A stretch of DNA of 43,032 bases from Fibrobacter sp. UBA1765 (GTDB lineage: Bacteria; Fibrobacterota; Fibrobacteria; Fibrobacterales; Fibrobacteraceae). The notes under the pieces were generated by a model that made no database searches, had not been told where the DNA came from, and worked only from the letters and a program-made list of their open reading frames with translations. Position 1 is the stretch's first letter. The number at the start of each line of letters is the position of its first letter. The stretch covers positions 1 through 43,032 of the forward strand of contig DCGZ01000092.1 in NCBI GenBank assembly GCA_002314675.1, read 5' to 3'. Below are positions 21,876 to 29,826 of the stretch, one piece after another. The position numbers were made by a program, and so were the translations under genes.

Positions 21876-23618
21876 TTATTCACAGAAAGCTGTATCTAAA
21901 GCACACGGATTGGGAACAGGCTTCGGTGGTCCACCGCGACTAGAAGAGGATATATGCGGGAATAGCCTAGACGAAGAACTCCAAAAATCCGTTTCGCTAC
22001 TTGACGATTTTGTATCATCTGACGCAGAGTCTTCATCATCTGGCAAATGGAAGAACTTAATCGGCCAGATGTCATAGACATCGTACGCCTTGCTAAAGAG
22101 CGTATGGCCAAGAATTGTAACTTCCGCACCAGCTTCCACAGCGAGAGCTCCATCCAGTTTAATATAGGAATCATCAAAAACATCAACATCGCCAGTCCAT
22201 TTACCATTATCATCGTAACTGGTAGATGCCCCCGCCCTGGCATCCAGGTCAATTCGGAAACCTAAACCTCCAGTCAGTCCAACCACATTATATAGAAGAG
22301 CAGCTACTCTAAGATAAATACCGGCGCTTGCCTTTCCGCAGAAAGCAATATGAGAATCGCTGATAAACTCCTTTAAGCCGTGAAACTCATTGTAAGTGTA
22401 TTCCGATTTACCATCCTTAATGACTGAAGCATCGCTACCGGACTTCCAATTCAAACCAAACTTGCCTGTGGAATGCTTCGCATAATTTATTTTATAATCC
22501 ATTACGGCATAGGCATCCATACTGTACTTGAGATAAAAATTCGGCACTATTTTTATGTAAACAGGAACACCCAAAACAGAGAACGTGAAGCCTTTGCCTT
22601 CAAAATTGGTAAGTTTCTTGTCTCCGGCGAAACCAGCGCCCAGACCAAACCCAATGTTTGATACATAGATATCCTGGGAAGCATCTACATAGAAATCAAA
22701 GCCCTTAATACTCAACCAGCTCGTCGTCCAGCTCAAGTGGAAATTTGCCTTGCTCTTGAACTTGAGGGTATCCATACGAACATAAGCCTTGATGGGGCTA
22801 CCGTCTGGATTCTTCTCGTCATTATCATCCATCGCCTTTTCAAGCTTTTTGATACCGCCAAAGGAATCAAGCCAGCTGCCCTGGTAATCTCCAATGGTCT
22901 TGCCTAGCCCAGGAATGGCAATAACTCCCGGATTGAACTCCTTATCAATATCAATAACAGTCCAATCTTTAGAACCGCTCTGGAGCTTCGCATCACGTAA
23001 ATCCACGTAACGTTTTTCCTCAAGAGTCTTGCTAAGTGGAGCTTTTTCAGAAAGATCCTTACCAACATACAGTTCACTATTGCTCTGCAACAGTTCTGAT
23101 TCATCCTTGATGAGGAACGGATGATAAGTCTTAGTTTCCTTATTGTAGAATGCATCGAGAGAAAGCTTTCCTCCATTTGGAACGGCCTTAGGGTCTATAT
23201 AGATCTCACTAGACAATTCGTAATCACCCTCAGGAATTGCATCAAAAGGAGAAGCTTTATCTACGGTAAGCGTATAAACTGAATCATCTTCTGTAACGGA
23301 TGCCACACGCAAATAGAACGGTTCATTCATGATATCATTCCAAACAACGAGAACATTGCCCGACTTCGGAAGGATACTATCCGCCTTGCCAGCAAATTCA
23401 CGGTCAATGGAAATTTTTGTAGTATCTTTATCTAGAATCTTGACTTCATCACCCCTCGAAAATTCCTCGTACGTGTAAACAATGGTCTCATGTGCTGAAG
23501 AGTTTTGAAGACCAAGCGCTTCATCCTCATTTGCTGATGAAGAAGAATCGCCAGAGCAACCAATATAAAAAGTAAAGGTTGCAATTGCAGTCAGAATCAA
23601 CAATAATATTTTTTTCAT
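21876..23618 (-). CDS. large Fibrobacter-type lipoprotein of unknown function
   Basis: A 580-residue protein with a lipoprotein signal (lipobox YIGC, Cys21) followed by SGDSSSSANEDE. Residues about 45-150 look like an all-beta domain (VYTYEEFSRGDEVKILDKD, PFYLRVASVTEDDSVYTLTV). Residues about 290-520 are rich in alternating aromatic and glycine strands (FHLSWTTSWLSIKGFDFYVD, GFGLGAGFAG, VGLTGGLGFRIDLDARAGAS), as in beta-barrel or large beta-sheet proteins. The C-terminus is a Ser-rich linker (KSSSSETDFWSSSSR) ending in ALDTAFCE. No family recognised. Preceded by a perfect 23-bp tandem duplication that contains its ribosome-binding region. Confidence 0.8.
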   Translation of the reverse strand: MKKILLLILTAIATFTFYIGCSGDSSSSANEDEALGLQNSSAHETIVYTYEEFSRGDEVKILDKDTTKISIDREFAGKADSILPKSGNVLVVWNDIMNEPFYLRVASVTEDDSVYTLTVDKASPFDAIPEGDYELSSEIYIDPKAVPNGGKLSLDAFYNKETKTYHPFLIKDESELLQSNSELYVGKDLSEKAPLSKTLEEKRYVDLRDAKLQSGSKDWTVIDIDKEFNPGVIAIPGLGKTIGDYQGSWLDSFGGIKKLEKAMDDNDEKNPDGSPIKAYVRMDTLKFKSKANFHLSWTTSWLSIKGFDFYVDASQDIYVSNIGFGLGAGFAGDKKLTNFEGKGFTFSVLGVPVYIKIVPNFYLKYSMDAYAVMDYKINYAKHSTGKFGLNWKSGSDASVIKDGKSEYTYNEFHGLKEFISDSHIAFCGKASAGIYLRVAALLYNVVGLTGGLGFRIDLDARAGASTSYDDNGKWTGDVDVFDDSYIKLDGALAVEAGAEVTILGHTLFSKAYDVYDIWPIKFFHLPDDEDSASDDTKSSSSETDFWSSSSRLFPHISSSSRGGPPKPVPNPCALDTAFCE

Positions 23619-23664
23619 TTTATATTATTTTCCTTTATGAGTTTATATTATTTTCCTTTATGAG
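23619..23664 (-). repeat. perfect 23-bp tandem duplication abutting the start codon
   Basis: tttatattattttcctttat plus gag occurs at 23619-23641 and again at 23642-23664, identical. On the minus strand each unit carries aaaggaaaataatataaa, so the leader holds two Shine-Dalgarno-like sites, the nearer one ending about 12 nt before ATG 23618. Confidence 0.9.
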
Positions 23665-23693
23665 CCATCCACAACAAGTTTTAATTTAAAAAA

Positions 23694-24557
23694 TTATTGT
23701 ACAGGCGTTTGTGCCGGGGCTTGCGCAGGTGCGTCTGGAGCGCTTAATGCACGCAAGGAATCTACCATAAGGCTGTCTTTTTTAGGGAACATGTTCTGGT
23801 AGATTACGCTACGGCGGCTCGCCATGAAATTGCTGTTACGCATATAAGGCGTATGCTTTTCGGGGCTCGCAAGTACGGCTGCCATGCTGATTGCCTGGTC
23901 CACAGAAATCTTGGAGCAGCTCTTTTTATAGTATTCCCGACAAGCCGCTTCGCAACCAAAGATATCCTTACCCCACTGCGCATAATTCAAGTACAGTTCC
24001 AAGATGCGATCCTTGCCAAGCTTCTTTTCCATAAGCAAGGCATACGCAAGTTCCTTGCCCTTGCGTTCAAAGGAACGTTCACCAGTCAAGAACAGGTTCT
24101 TCGCTAGCTGCTGCGTAATGGTGGATCCACCAAACTTCGTTTTACCACGAGCCTTATTCGCTTCCAGAGCCTCGGTAATTGCACGAATGTCAAAACCAGG
24201 GTGAAAGTAAAAGCCGGCATCTTCGCTTGCAAGAACAGCCTTGCGTAAATACGGGCTAATACTATCGAGCGGAGTATAGATATGCTTAATCTTAAGATCT
24301 GGAATAGAATCCTGATAGATCTTCATAAAGCTAGACATTTCAGGCTGGTTGTACTTTAAAGTATCGACAGCCTCATAAATCTTATAGCCATAATCAAAGG
24401 CACGATAAATAACATACGTCCCGGCAACGCTAAACGCGATCGCATAAAGCAAACCTGCAAGTAATACTGCACGAGCAGCGTAATTCAAAACGCGATATAT
24501 CCATTTAAAAACGAGCAAAGTCCACTTAAGAATGCTTTTTAACTTTTGCGATGCCAT
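23694..24557 (-). CDS. mtgA: monofunctional peptidoglycan glycosyltransferase
   Basis: Polymerises lipid II into glycan strands at the periplasmic face of the inner membrane. The 287-residue protein has one N-terminal membrane segment (about 28-52, AARAVLLAGLLYAIAF) and a GT51 domain with the catalytic glutamate in ASEDAGFYFHPGFD (Glu112) and the GGSTITQQLAKN block (143-154). There is no transpeptidase domain. The last residues are APAQAPAQTPVQ, a low-complexity tail. tacatttt lies 4 nt before ATG 24557 and no Shine-Dalgarno is visible. Confidence 0.94.
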   Translation of the reverse strand: MASQKLKSILKWTLLVFKWIYRVLNYAARAVLLAGLLYAIAFSVAGTYVIYRAFDYGYKIYEAVDTLKYNQPEMSSFMKIYQDSIPDLKIKHIYTPLDSISPYLRKAVLASEDAGFYFHPGFDIRAITEALEANKARGKTKFGGSTITQQLAKNLFLTGERSFERKGKELAYALLMEKKLGKDRILELYLNYAQWGKDIFGCEAACREYYKKSCSKISVDQAISMAAVLASPEKHTPYMRNSNFMASRRSVIYQNMFPKKDSLMVDSLRALSAPDAPAQAPAQTPVQ

Positions 24558-24653
24558 GAAAAAAATGTAGCATACTTTTTACACCTTGCTTAAACGCAAA
24601 TAAAAAACATACGTAAAACAATCAGTAAATGCGTTAGCGACGGATGCACGAAG

Positions 24654-24745
24654 TGTTCGGACTCGCCCATTGCACAGCAATGTTATGGCGAGGCTGAACC
24701 GAAAATTGCCCGGTTCATCCGAAGGAATGAACATTAGGGCAATTT
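24654..24745. other. structured intergenic segment with two hairpins and a competing pairing
   Basis: Hairpin 1: ctcgcc (24662-24667) with ggcgag (24687-24692), extended outward by gttc/gaac. Hairpin 2: aaattgccc (24703-24711) with gggcaattt (24737-24745), inner stem gttcat/atgaac (24713-24718, 24727-24732). Between them gaaccg (24696-24701) can pair with cggttc (24711-24716), which excludes the outer part of both. No T-tract. It lies 60 bp before the RlmI-like gene. Confidence 0.5.
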
Positions 24746-24790
24746 ATACGGCGACAGAGCGGCGACAAAGTCGCAACGCCCACAAAATTC

Positions 24791-24798
24791 TACATTTA
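24791..24798 (+). promoter_or_regulatory. -10-like element 5 nt before the rlmI ATG
   Basis: tacattta followed by attttATG. No Shine-Dalgarno fits between it and the start, so the transcript may be leaderless. Confidence 0.4.
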
Positions 24799-24803
24799 AT
24801 TTT

Positions 24804-25997
24804 ATGAAAGCTATTACACTTAAGGCAGGCCGAGACAAATCGGCAATTCGCAGACATCCTTGGATTTTTAGTGGAGCTATTGACGAGGTCATGGGAGACC
24901 CGCAGCTTGGCGACACCGTAGAAGTATATTCCTACAACAGTGACTTCTTGGGAATGGCGGCATATTCACCAGCATCCCAGATCAGAGCGCGCTTCTGGAC
25001 ATTCAAAGAAAAGACAGAAATCAACAAGGCCTTTTTTGAACGCATCATTGAAGATGCAATTGAAAAACGCGCTGCTCGCGGATTCGACATTCACGACAAG
25101 CTCGCCGCTTTCCGTATCGTGTTCTCAGAAAACGACGGCATTCCGGGTTGCATCATCGACAAGTACGGCGAATACCTTTCCGTAGAAATTCTTGCGGCTG
25201 GCCCAGAAGTCAACAGAGCTGTCATTTACAAAGTACTCGCAGAAAAGACCGGTTGCAAAGGCATTTACGAACGCTGCGATTCCGATGTTCGCAAAAAGGA
25301 AGGACTTGAAACCCGCACAGGTACAGTTTTTGGAGAAGTTCCAGAAGAACCAGTACCCATGGAAGAAAACGGAGTCAAGTTCCTGATCGATATTCGAAAT
25401 GGCCATAAAACCGGTTACTACCTTGACCAGCGTGACGCCCGCCGTCGCGTAGGCGAAGTTGCCAAGGGCAGAAACGTTTTGAACTGCTTCTGCTACACAG
25501 GTGGCTTTGGCCTGTACGCACTCAAGGGCGGTGCAGAACATGTTTACCAAGTTGATGTTTCCAAGAGCGCTCTCAAGATTGCAAAGGACCTTGTGATGCT
25601 GAACGGGCTGCCGACTGCAAAAGTCACGCACACCGAAGCCGATGTGTTCATGTACCTTCGCAAGTGCCGTGACCGTGGCGAAACGTTTGACATGATCGTT
25701 CTAGACCCGCCAAAGTTCGTTGAAGCAAAGGACCATCTAGAAAAGGGAGCTCGCGGCTACAAGGATATTAACTTGCTTGCCATCAAGCTGCTAGCACCGG
25801 GCGGAATCCTTGCAACATTTAGCTGTAGCGGTCTTATGGGCATGGACCTGTTCCAAAAAGTTGTTGCAGATGCCGCCGCAGACGCTCACCGCGACATGCA
25901 GATCATAGAACGTTTTGGCCAGCCTGCCGACCACCCGGTCAGCCTAGCATTCCCAGAAGGGCAATACCTGAAAGGGCTCCTTTTGCAAGCAGACTAA
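24804..25997 (+). CDS. rlmI: RlmI-like class I SAM-dependent rRNA (cytosine-C5) methyltransferase
   Basis: A 397-residue protein with an N-terminal PUA-like domain (KAGRDKSAIRRHPWIFSGAID), a middle domain (PGCIIDKYGEYLSVEI) and a Rossmann methyltransferase domain: NGHKTGYYLDQRDAR, SAM loop LNCFCYTGGFGLYA, acidic QVDVSKSAL, and LDPPKF followed by ATFSCSGLM with the cysteine expected for C5-methylation. E. coli RlmI methylates C1962 of 23S rRNA; the same target is likely but not provable here. Length fits. Downstream gene is dnaA after 215 bp. Confidence 0.9.
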   Translation: MKAITLKAGRDKSAIRRHPWIFSGAIDEVMGDPQLGDTVEVYSYNSDFLGMAAYSPASQIRARFWTFKEKTEINKAFFERIIEDAIEKRAARGFDIHDKLAAFRIVFSENDGIPGCIIDKYGEYLSVEILAAGPEVNRAVIYKVLAEKTGCKGIYERCDSDVRKKEGLETRTGTVFGEVPEEPVPMEENGVKFLIDIRNGHKTGYYLDQRDARRRVGEVAKGRNVLNCFCYTGGFGLYALKGGAEHVYQVDVSKSALKIAKDLVMLNGLPTAKVTHTEADVFMYLRKCRDRGETFDMIVLDPPKFVEAKDHLEKGARGYKDINLLAIKLLAPGGILATFSCSGLMGMDLFQKVVADAAADAHRDMQIIERFGQPADHPVSLAFPEGQYLKGLLLQAD

Positions 25998-26017
25998 AAA
26001 CAAAAACTTTTATGAAA

Positions 26018-26051
26018 ATGCCGGGCTCCAAAAAGCTCGGCATTTTTCATA
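26018..26051. terminator. bidirectional terminator after rlmI
   Basis: aaaaatgcc(gg)gct-type stem: aaatgccgggct and agctcggcattt pair with one mismatch around ccaaaa, and T-tracts follow on both strands. Confidence 0.7.
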
Positions 26052-26127
26052 AAACGGCGATTTTCACCGGCAAAAGTCCCTAACTCATTGAAAATCATAG
26101 ACTTAACCTCACTTTTTCTTTTAAAAT

Positions 26128-26147
26128 TGTGGACAAATTGGGGATAA
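26128..26147 (-). promoter_or_regulatory. two adjacent near-consensus DnaA boxes upstream of dnaA
   Basis: On the minus strand 26128-26136 reads ttgtccaca and 26139-26147 reads ttatcccca, each one mismatch from ttatccaca and separated by 2 bp, in AT-rich DNA 65-85 bp before dnaA. Such boxes mark dnaA autoregulation and often oriC. A tacattttg promoter word follows at 26153-26161. Confidence 0.6.
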
Positions 26148-26212
26148 ATATCTACATTTTGACCCGAATTCGATATTGATTTTGGCACAAAAGCCGAGGT
26201 AGGTTTAGTTAA

Positions 26213-27541
26213 ATGCAAGAAGCTCAATGGGAACGTACACTTTCAAGCCTTAAAAAGAAGATTTCCGAAGATATTTTCGGTCGCTACTTTGAACGCGCAA
26301 CCATGATTGCCTTTAACGATAACCGCGCAACAATCCGTTTGCCGGAAGGTATCGACCCCAAGGAAGTTGCACCATACAAGGGCCTCCTTGAAATTAGCTG
26401 GCAAGAAATCAACGGCGTAACAAATCGCATTGATTTTGAATTCAAAGACATTAGCGAACCAGAACCAATGGTTGCAAGCGGCGATTCCTTTGCACAATCC
26501 TTTGAAACCACAAGCATTCCGCTTTCTAGAACATACACATTCGAAAACTTTGTGCCTGGCGATAAGGCTTTGCTTGCATATAACGCAGCATTTGCAGTTG
26601 CAGAAAACCCGAGCAGCAACAAGTACAATCCTTTGTTTATCTACGGTGCTCCAGGCCTTGGCAAAACACACTTGCTCCAGGCTATCGGAAACTATGTTCT
26701 TGAAAATGACCCGACAAAGCGTGTTCGCTACTTGACCGCACACGACTTCCAGGAACAGTACATTCGCAGTCTTCGTGAAAAGCGAGTTTCTGAACTTTCA
26801 GCATTCTACCGTACAAAGGTTGACGTGCTACTCATCGACGACATTCAGAACTGGAGCGGCAAGGAAGAAACGCAGAACGAATTCTTCCACATCTTTAACG
26901 CACTCCACCAGGCCGGCAAGCAGATTGTTTTAACATCCGATGTTCCTGCTGTAGAAGTAAAGAGCCTTGCAGAACGCCTTGTAAGCCGCTTCTCCTGGGG
27001 CCTCACAGTTGATATTCAACCGCCAGACGTTGAAACACGAATTGCAATTTTGCACCAGAAGGCAAAAGACCAGCACATTGAAATTGCAGAAGATGTAATT
27101 TCTTTCCTTGCAGACCATATCAGCGGAAACGTCCGTTTCCTTGAAAGCGCCATTACCAAACTTACCGTTCAGGCAAGCGTGATGCACCACGATATCGACA
27201 TGACTCTTGCTCGCCGCGTTGTTACAGATATTTTGCCGACAATTCGCCGTCGCGTAAATGTCAGTGCAATTCTCAATGCAGTTTCTCAGCATTACGAAGT
27301 ACCTGTAGAAAAGCTTACAGAACAGGGTCGTGGCACGCAAGAAGTTTCAAAGGCACGTCAAATCGCAATGTACCTTACCAAGGAACTTTCTACACTCAGT
27401 TTGCAAGGTGTCGGCAAGCACTTCGGCGACCGCGATCACGCAACGGTCATCCATGCAATCCGCAGCATCAAAAAGCTGATTGAAGCAGACCCGACTTTCG
27501 AACGCGAAATGGAAAACTTGAAGTCTAGCATCAGGGACTAG
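26213..27541 (+). CDS. dnaA: chromosomal replication initiator DnaA
   Basis: A 442-residue DnaA. Domain I (1-80) is followed by a short linker. The AAA+ domain has Walker A GAPGLGKT (145-152), Walker B VDVLLIDDIQ and an arginine-finger region LAERLVSRFSWG. Domain IV ends with the DNA-binding signature GVGKHFGDRDHATVIHAI. The usual neighbours dnaN, recF and gyrB are absent; instead rlmI lies upstream and an MCE gene downstream. Two DnaA boxes before the gene suggest self-regulation. A hairpin element lies directly after the stop codon. Confidence 0.97.
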   Translation: MQEAQWERTLSSLKKKISEDIFGRYFERATMIAFNDNRATIRLPEGIDPKEVAPYKGLLEISWQEINGVTNRIDFEFKDISEPEPMVASGDSFAQSFETTSIPLSRTYTFENFVPGDKALLAYNAAFAVAENPSSNKYNPLFIYGAPGLGKTHLLQAIGNYVLENDPTKRVRYLTAHDFQEQYIRSLREKRVSELSAFYRTKVDVLLIDDIQNWSGKEETQNEFFHIFNALHQAGKQIVLTSDVPAVEVKSLAERLVSRFSWGLTVDIQPPDVETRIAILHQKAKDQHIEIAEDVISFLADHISGNVRFLESAITKLTVQASVMHHDIDMTLARRVVTDILPTIRRRVNVSAILNAVSQHYEVPVEKLTEQGRGTQEVSKARQIAMYLTKELSTLSLQGVGKHFGDRDHATVIHAIRSIKKLIEADPTFEREMENLKSSIRD

Positions 27542-27582
27542 ACGAGACGAGAGAACGGGCCTTTGGCCCTACAGACGAGAGG
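27542..27582 (+). repeat. 3'-UTR hairpin element, copy 3 (after dnaA)
   Basis: Directly after the dnaA stop: gacgagagaac, stem gggcc, loop ttt, stem ggccc, tacagacgagag. Same flanks and position as the copies after the SNF2 gene and groES, with a different but still complementary stem. Confidence 0.75.
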
Positions 27583-27838
27583 AGCATGCAAATTTTCAAT
27601 GTTGTCGGCTGTTGCTGACGTCTGTCGACTGGGTGGCTTTGATAATTCAGAATCAAGAATGCAGAATTATGGATTTTTCATTCTGGCGCCATCCTCGGCC
27701 CCGACCGAGAATGACGTGGTAAGTTACATTTCTGGTCTCTGGTTTCTAGTTTCTAATTTCTTGTATCTTGCATCTGGCTCTTGCGTCTGGCATCTGGCTT
27801 TTGCATCTACACTCCCCTACTTTACTATATTATAATCC
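27583..27838. other. intergenic repeats before the MCE gene
   Basis: After the hairpin element come an AT-rich block (aattcagaatcaagaatgca, about 27640-27665), a hairpin (cattctggcgccatcctcgg / ccgaccgagaatg, about 27679-27716) and degenerate repeats of tcttgcatctggctcttgcg (about 27766-27808). tatattataat before the ATG at 27839 is the likely -10 element. No gene seen. Confidence 0.5.
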
Positions 27839-28837
27839 ATGAAATTTTCGAATCGTGCCGTAGGCTATCTTTCCTTTATTGCAATAATCTGGATTATCGG
27901 ATTAGTGGCACTTGGCATGTGGGATGCGCATCGCGATTCAGTCTACCAAATCACCGTCGACTTCACGGAACTTGGTTCCCTGCAGCCCGAAGACAAGGTC
28001 ACGATCCGTGGATACGACGTGGGCGTAGTCAATAGCGTTACATGGCTTGGCGACCGTTCACGAGTAGTTCTAGAATTTGAAGAACCAGTAATACTGCGAG
28101 AAGGCACAGAAATTCGCGATGTAAACTATGCACTCATGGGGCAGCGCCGCATCGAAATCTACCCATCCAAAACAGGAAAGAAACTTCCAGAGAACTACAT
28201 TCACCAGGGCATTTTTGAGCCTGGCGTTGCAGAAGCCTTAAGACTCATCGAAGAAGCTGTTGCACAAGTCGAAGCCGTCAGGCAAATGGCTCTAATAATT
28301 GCTAACGGCGATTCGACGCACGCCTCCTTCACAAAGCTGTTCGAACAGAACATGCAAAAGATCAACGATCTTTTAAAGAAAACTGAAAAAATTTCAGTGC
28401 AAGTTCCAGAACAAATCGACGCGATTCTTGCAACGGCAGATTCCGCAACAAAGACAATAGTCACAATCAGCGACCAGACAAGCACTACAATCCACACTAT
28501 TGATTCCGCTGTAACCTACCAAATCGGCAGAGCCAACAACACGGTCAATGAAATCAAGAATGCAGCAACCGCAGTAGACACTGTCTTTGACTTTATCGAA
28601 ACGAACCCAACAATTTCAAGCATGCTTGATAGCGATTCCCTGATAAGGCAGACAGAAAAACTCATTGCAGGCTTGCAAGACTTCATCAAGGTTCTCGACA
28701 CAAAGGGGCTTGACATCCGTGATGAAAACGGCAACAAAGTTCCTATACTTGGCTGGAAGAACCTGAACATCATCGGTAAGACTGCTCGCGAAAAAGCACG
28801 TTTGCGTCAAGAGCTCCAGTCAAAACTCAACAAGTAA
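27839..28837 (+). CDS. MCE/MlaD-family lipid-transport protein
   Basis: A 332-residue protein with one N-terminal membrane anchor (about 9-30, YLSFIAIIWIIGLVALGMW) and a single MCE domain (VYQITVDFTELGSLQPEDKVTIRGYDVGVV at about 35-64, then ALMGQRRIEIYPSK). Residues about 135-290 form a long helical, coiled-coil-like region rich in Ala, Thr and Ile. MCE proteins form hexameric lipid channels or tethers in the periplasm with an MlaFE-type ABC transporter; none is adjacent here. The tatattat word 5 nt before the ATG and lack of Shine-Dalgarno suggest a leaderless mRNA. Confidence 0.88.
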   Translation: MKFSNRAVGYLSFIAIIWIIGLVALGMWDAHRDSVYQITVDFTELGSLQPEDKVTIRGYDVGVVNSVTWLGDRSRVVLEFEEPVILREGTEIRDVNYALMGQRRIEIYPSKTGKKLPENYIHQGIFEPGVAEALRLIEEAVAQVEAVRQMALIIANGDSTHASFTKLFEQNMQKINDLLKKTEKISVQVPEQIDAILATADSATKTIVTISDQTSTTIHTIDSAVTYQIGRANNTVNEIKNAATAVDTVFDFIETNPTISSMLDSDSLIRQTEKLIAGLQDFIKVLDTKGLDIRDENGNKVPILGWKNLNIIGKTAREKARLRQELQSKLNK

Positions 28838-28882
28838 AACCTTAAGGGGTTTTAGGGGAACTCCCTAGGAGAAGGGGTAGCG

Positions 28883-28920
28883 AAAAGCAGCCAACATGAA
28901 TGGCTGCTTTTGTTTTGGCT
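28883..28920 (+). terminator. terminator of the MCE gene
   Basis: aaaagcagcca (28883-28893) / tggctgctttt (28901-28911), 11-bp perfect stem, then tgtttt. A separate perfect palindrome ggggaaggccttcccc lies at 28932-28947 before the minus-strand exonuclease gene. Confidence 0.85.
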
Positions 28921-28972
28921 GATTGTAGCGAGGGGAAGGCCTTCCCCCTTGAATTATTTTACTTGATTTATG

Positions 28973-29767
28973 TTACTTGATTTCAAGTGGCGGGAAGGGC
29001 ATTTCAAGTTCCACGCTAATCGGGCAATGGTCCGAACCCTTGACTTCGGTATGGATGTTAGCTCCAACGACAGAACACATCATTTCCTTATCGACAAAGC
29101 AATAGTCAATACGCCAACCGACATTCCTTGCACGGGCGCCAAAGCGGTTTGACCACCAGCTGTAAACGTCCTTGGTATCTGGATGAAGCTTGCGGAATGT
29201 ATCTACAAAGCCGGCTTCAACGTACTTGTCCATCCAGGCGCGTTCAATCGGCAAAAAGCCACTGATGCCTTCGTTTGCCTTTGGGCGTGCAATGTCAATT
29301 TCCTTGTGGCAAGTGTTGTAGTCGCCAAGAGTCACGACATGTTTACCCTGCGAAATCCACATCAAGGAATTTTCAAGGAACGCATCGTAAAAGCGAAGCT
29401 TGTAATCAAGGCGGTCATCGCCATTGCCACCGTTCGGGAAGTACACGGAATTGAGAACCCAGTCCGGAAACACGAGCTGAACCATGCGGCCTTCGTCATC
29501 GAACTCGTCAATGCCCATGCCATAGTTCACCGTATCTGGCTTGATCATTGAAAGAATGCCAACGCCACTGTAACCTTTCTTTTTTTTGCACGGGTTCCAG
29601 TAAGCGTAGTAATCTTCGGGTTCACGAATGAAATCTGGAAGCTGGTCGCTTTCGGCACGAACTTCTTGCAGGCACAGGAATTCTGGAGCTGTGGTCTTAA
29701 ACCACTCTTCTAAACCCTTTTTGGCAACGGAGCGAATTCCGTTGACATTCCAACTATACACCTGCAT
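28973..29767 (-). CDS. xth: exodeoxyribonuclease III (AP endonuclease, ExoA type)
   Basis: Repairs abasic sites and removes 3' blocks. The 264-residue protein has the exonuclease/endonuclease/phosphatase fold motifs YSWNVNGIRS (start), CLQEVR (metal-binding Glu), TLGDYNTCH (GDFN-type motif with Tyr for Phe), RNVGWRIDYCFV and GSDHCPIS (catalytic Asp-His). Length and order fit the family. A tatatttg element (29791-29798, minus strand) lies about 24 nt before the ATG, with aaggg between. Confidence 0.95.
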   Translation of the reverse strand: MQVYSWNVNGIRSVAKKGLEEWFKTTAPEFLCLQEVRAESDQLPDFIREPEDYYAYWNPCKKKKGYSGVGILSMIKPDTVNYGMGIDEFDDEGRMVQLVFPDWVLNSVYFPNGGNGDDRLDYKLRFYDAFLENSLMWISQGKHVVTLGDYNTCHKEIDIARPKANEGISGFLPIERAWMDKYVEAGFVDTFRKLHPDTKDVYSWWSNRFGARARNVGWRIDYCFVDKEMMCSVVGANIHTEVKGSDHCPISVELEMPFPPLEIK

Positions 29768-29826
29768 ATTTAATCCCTTTTTAACGCGCCCAAATATAGC
29801 AATTTAGCACGATTCCAGGGCGAATT

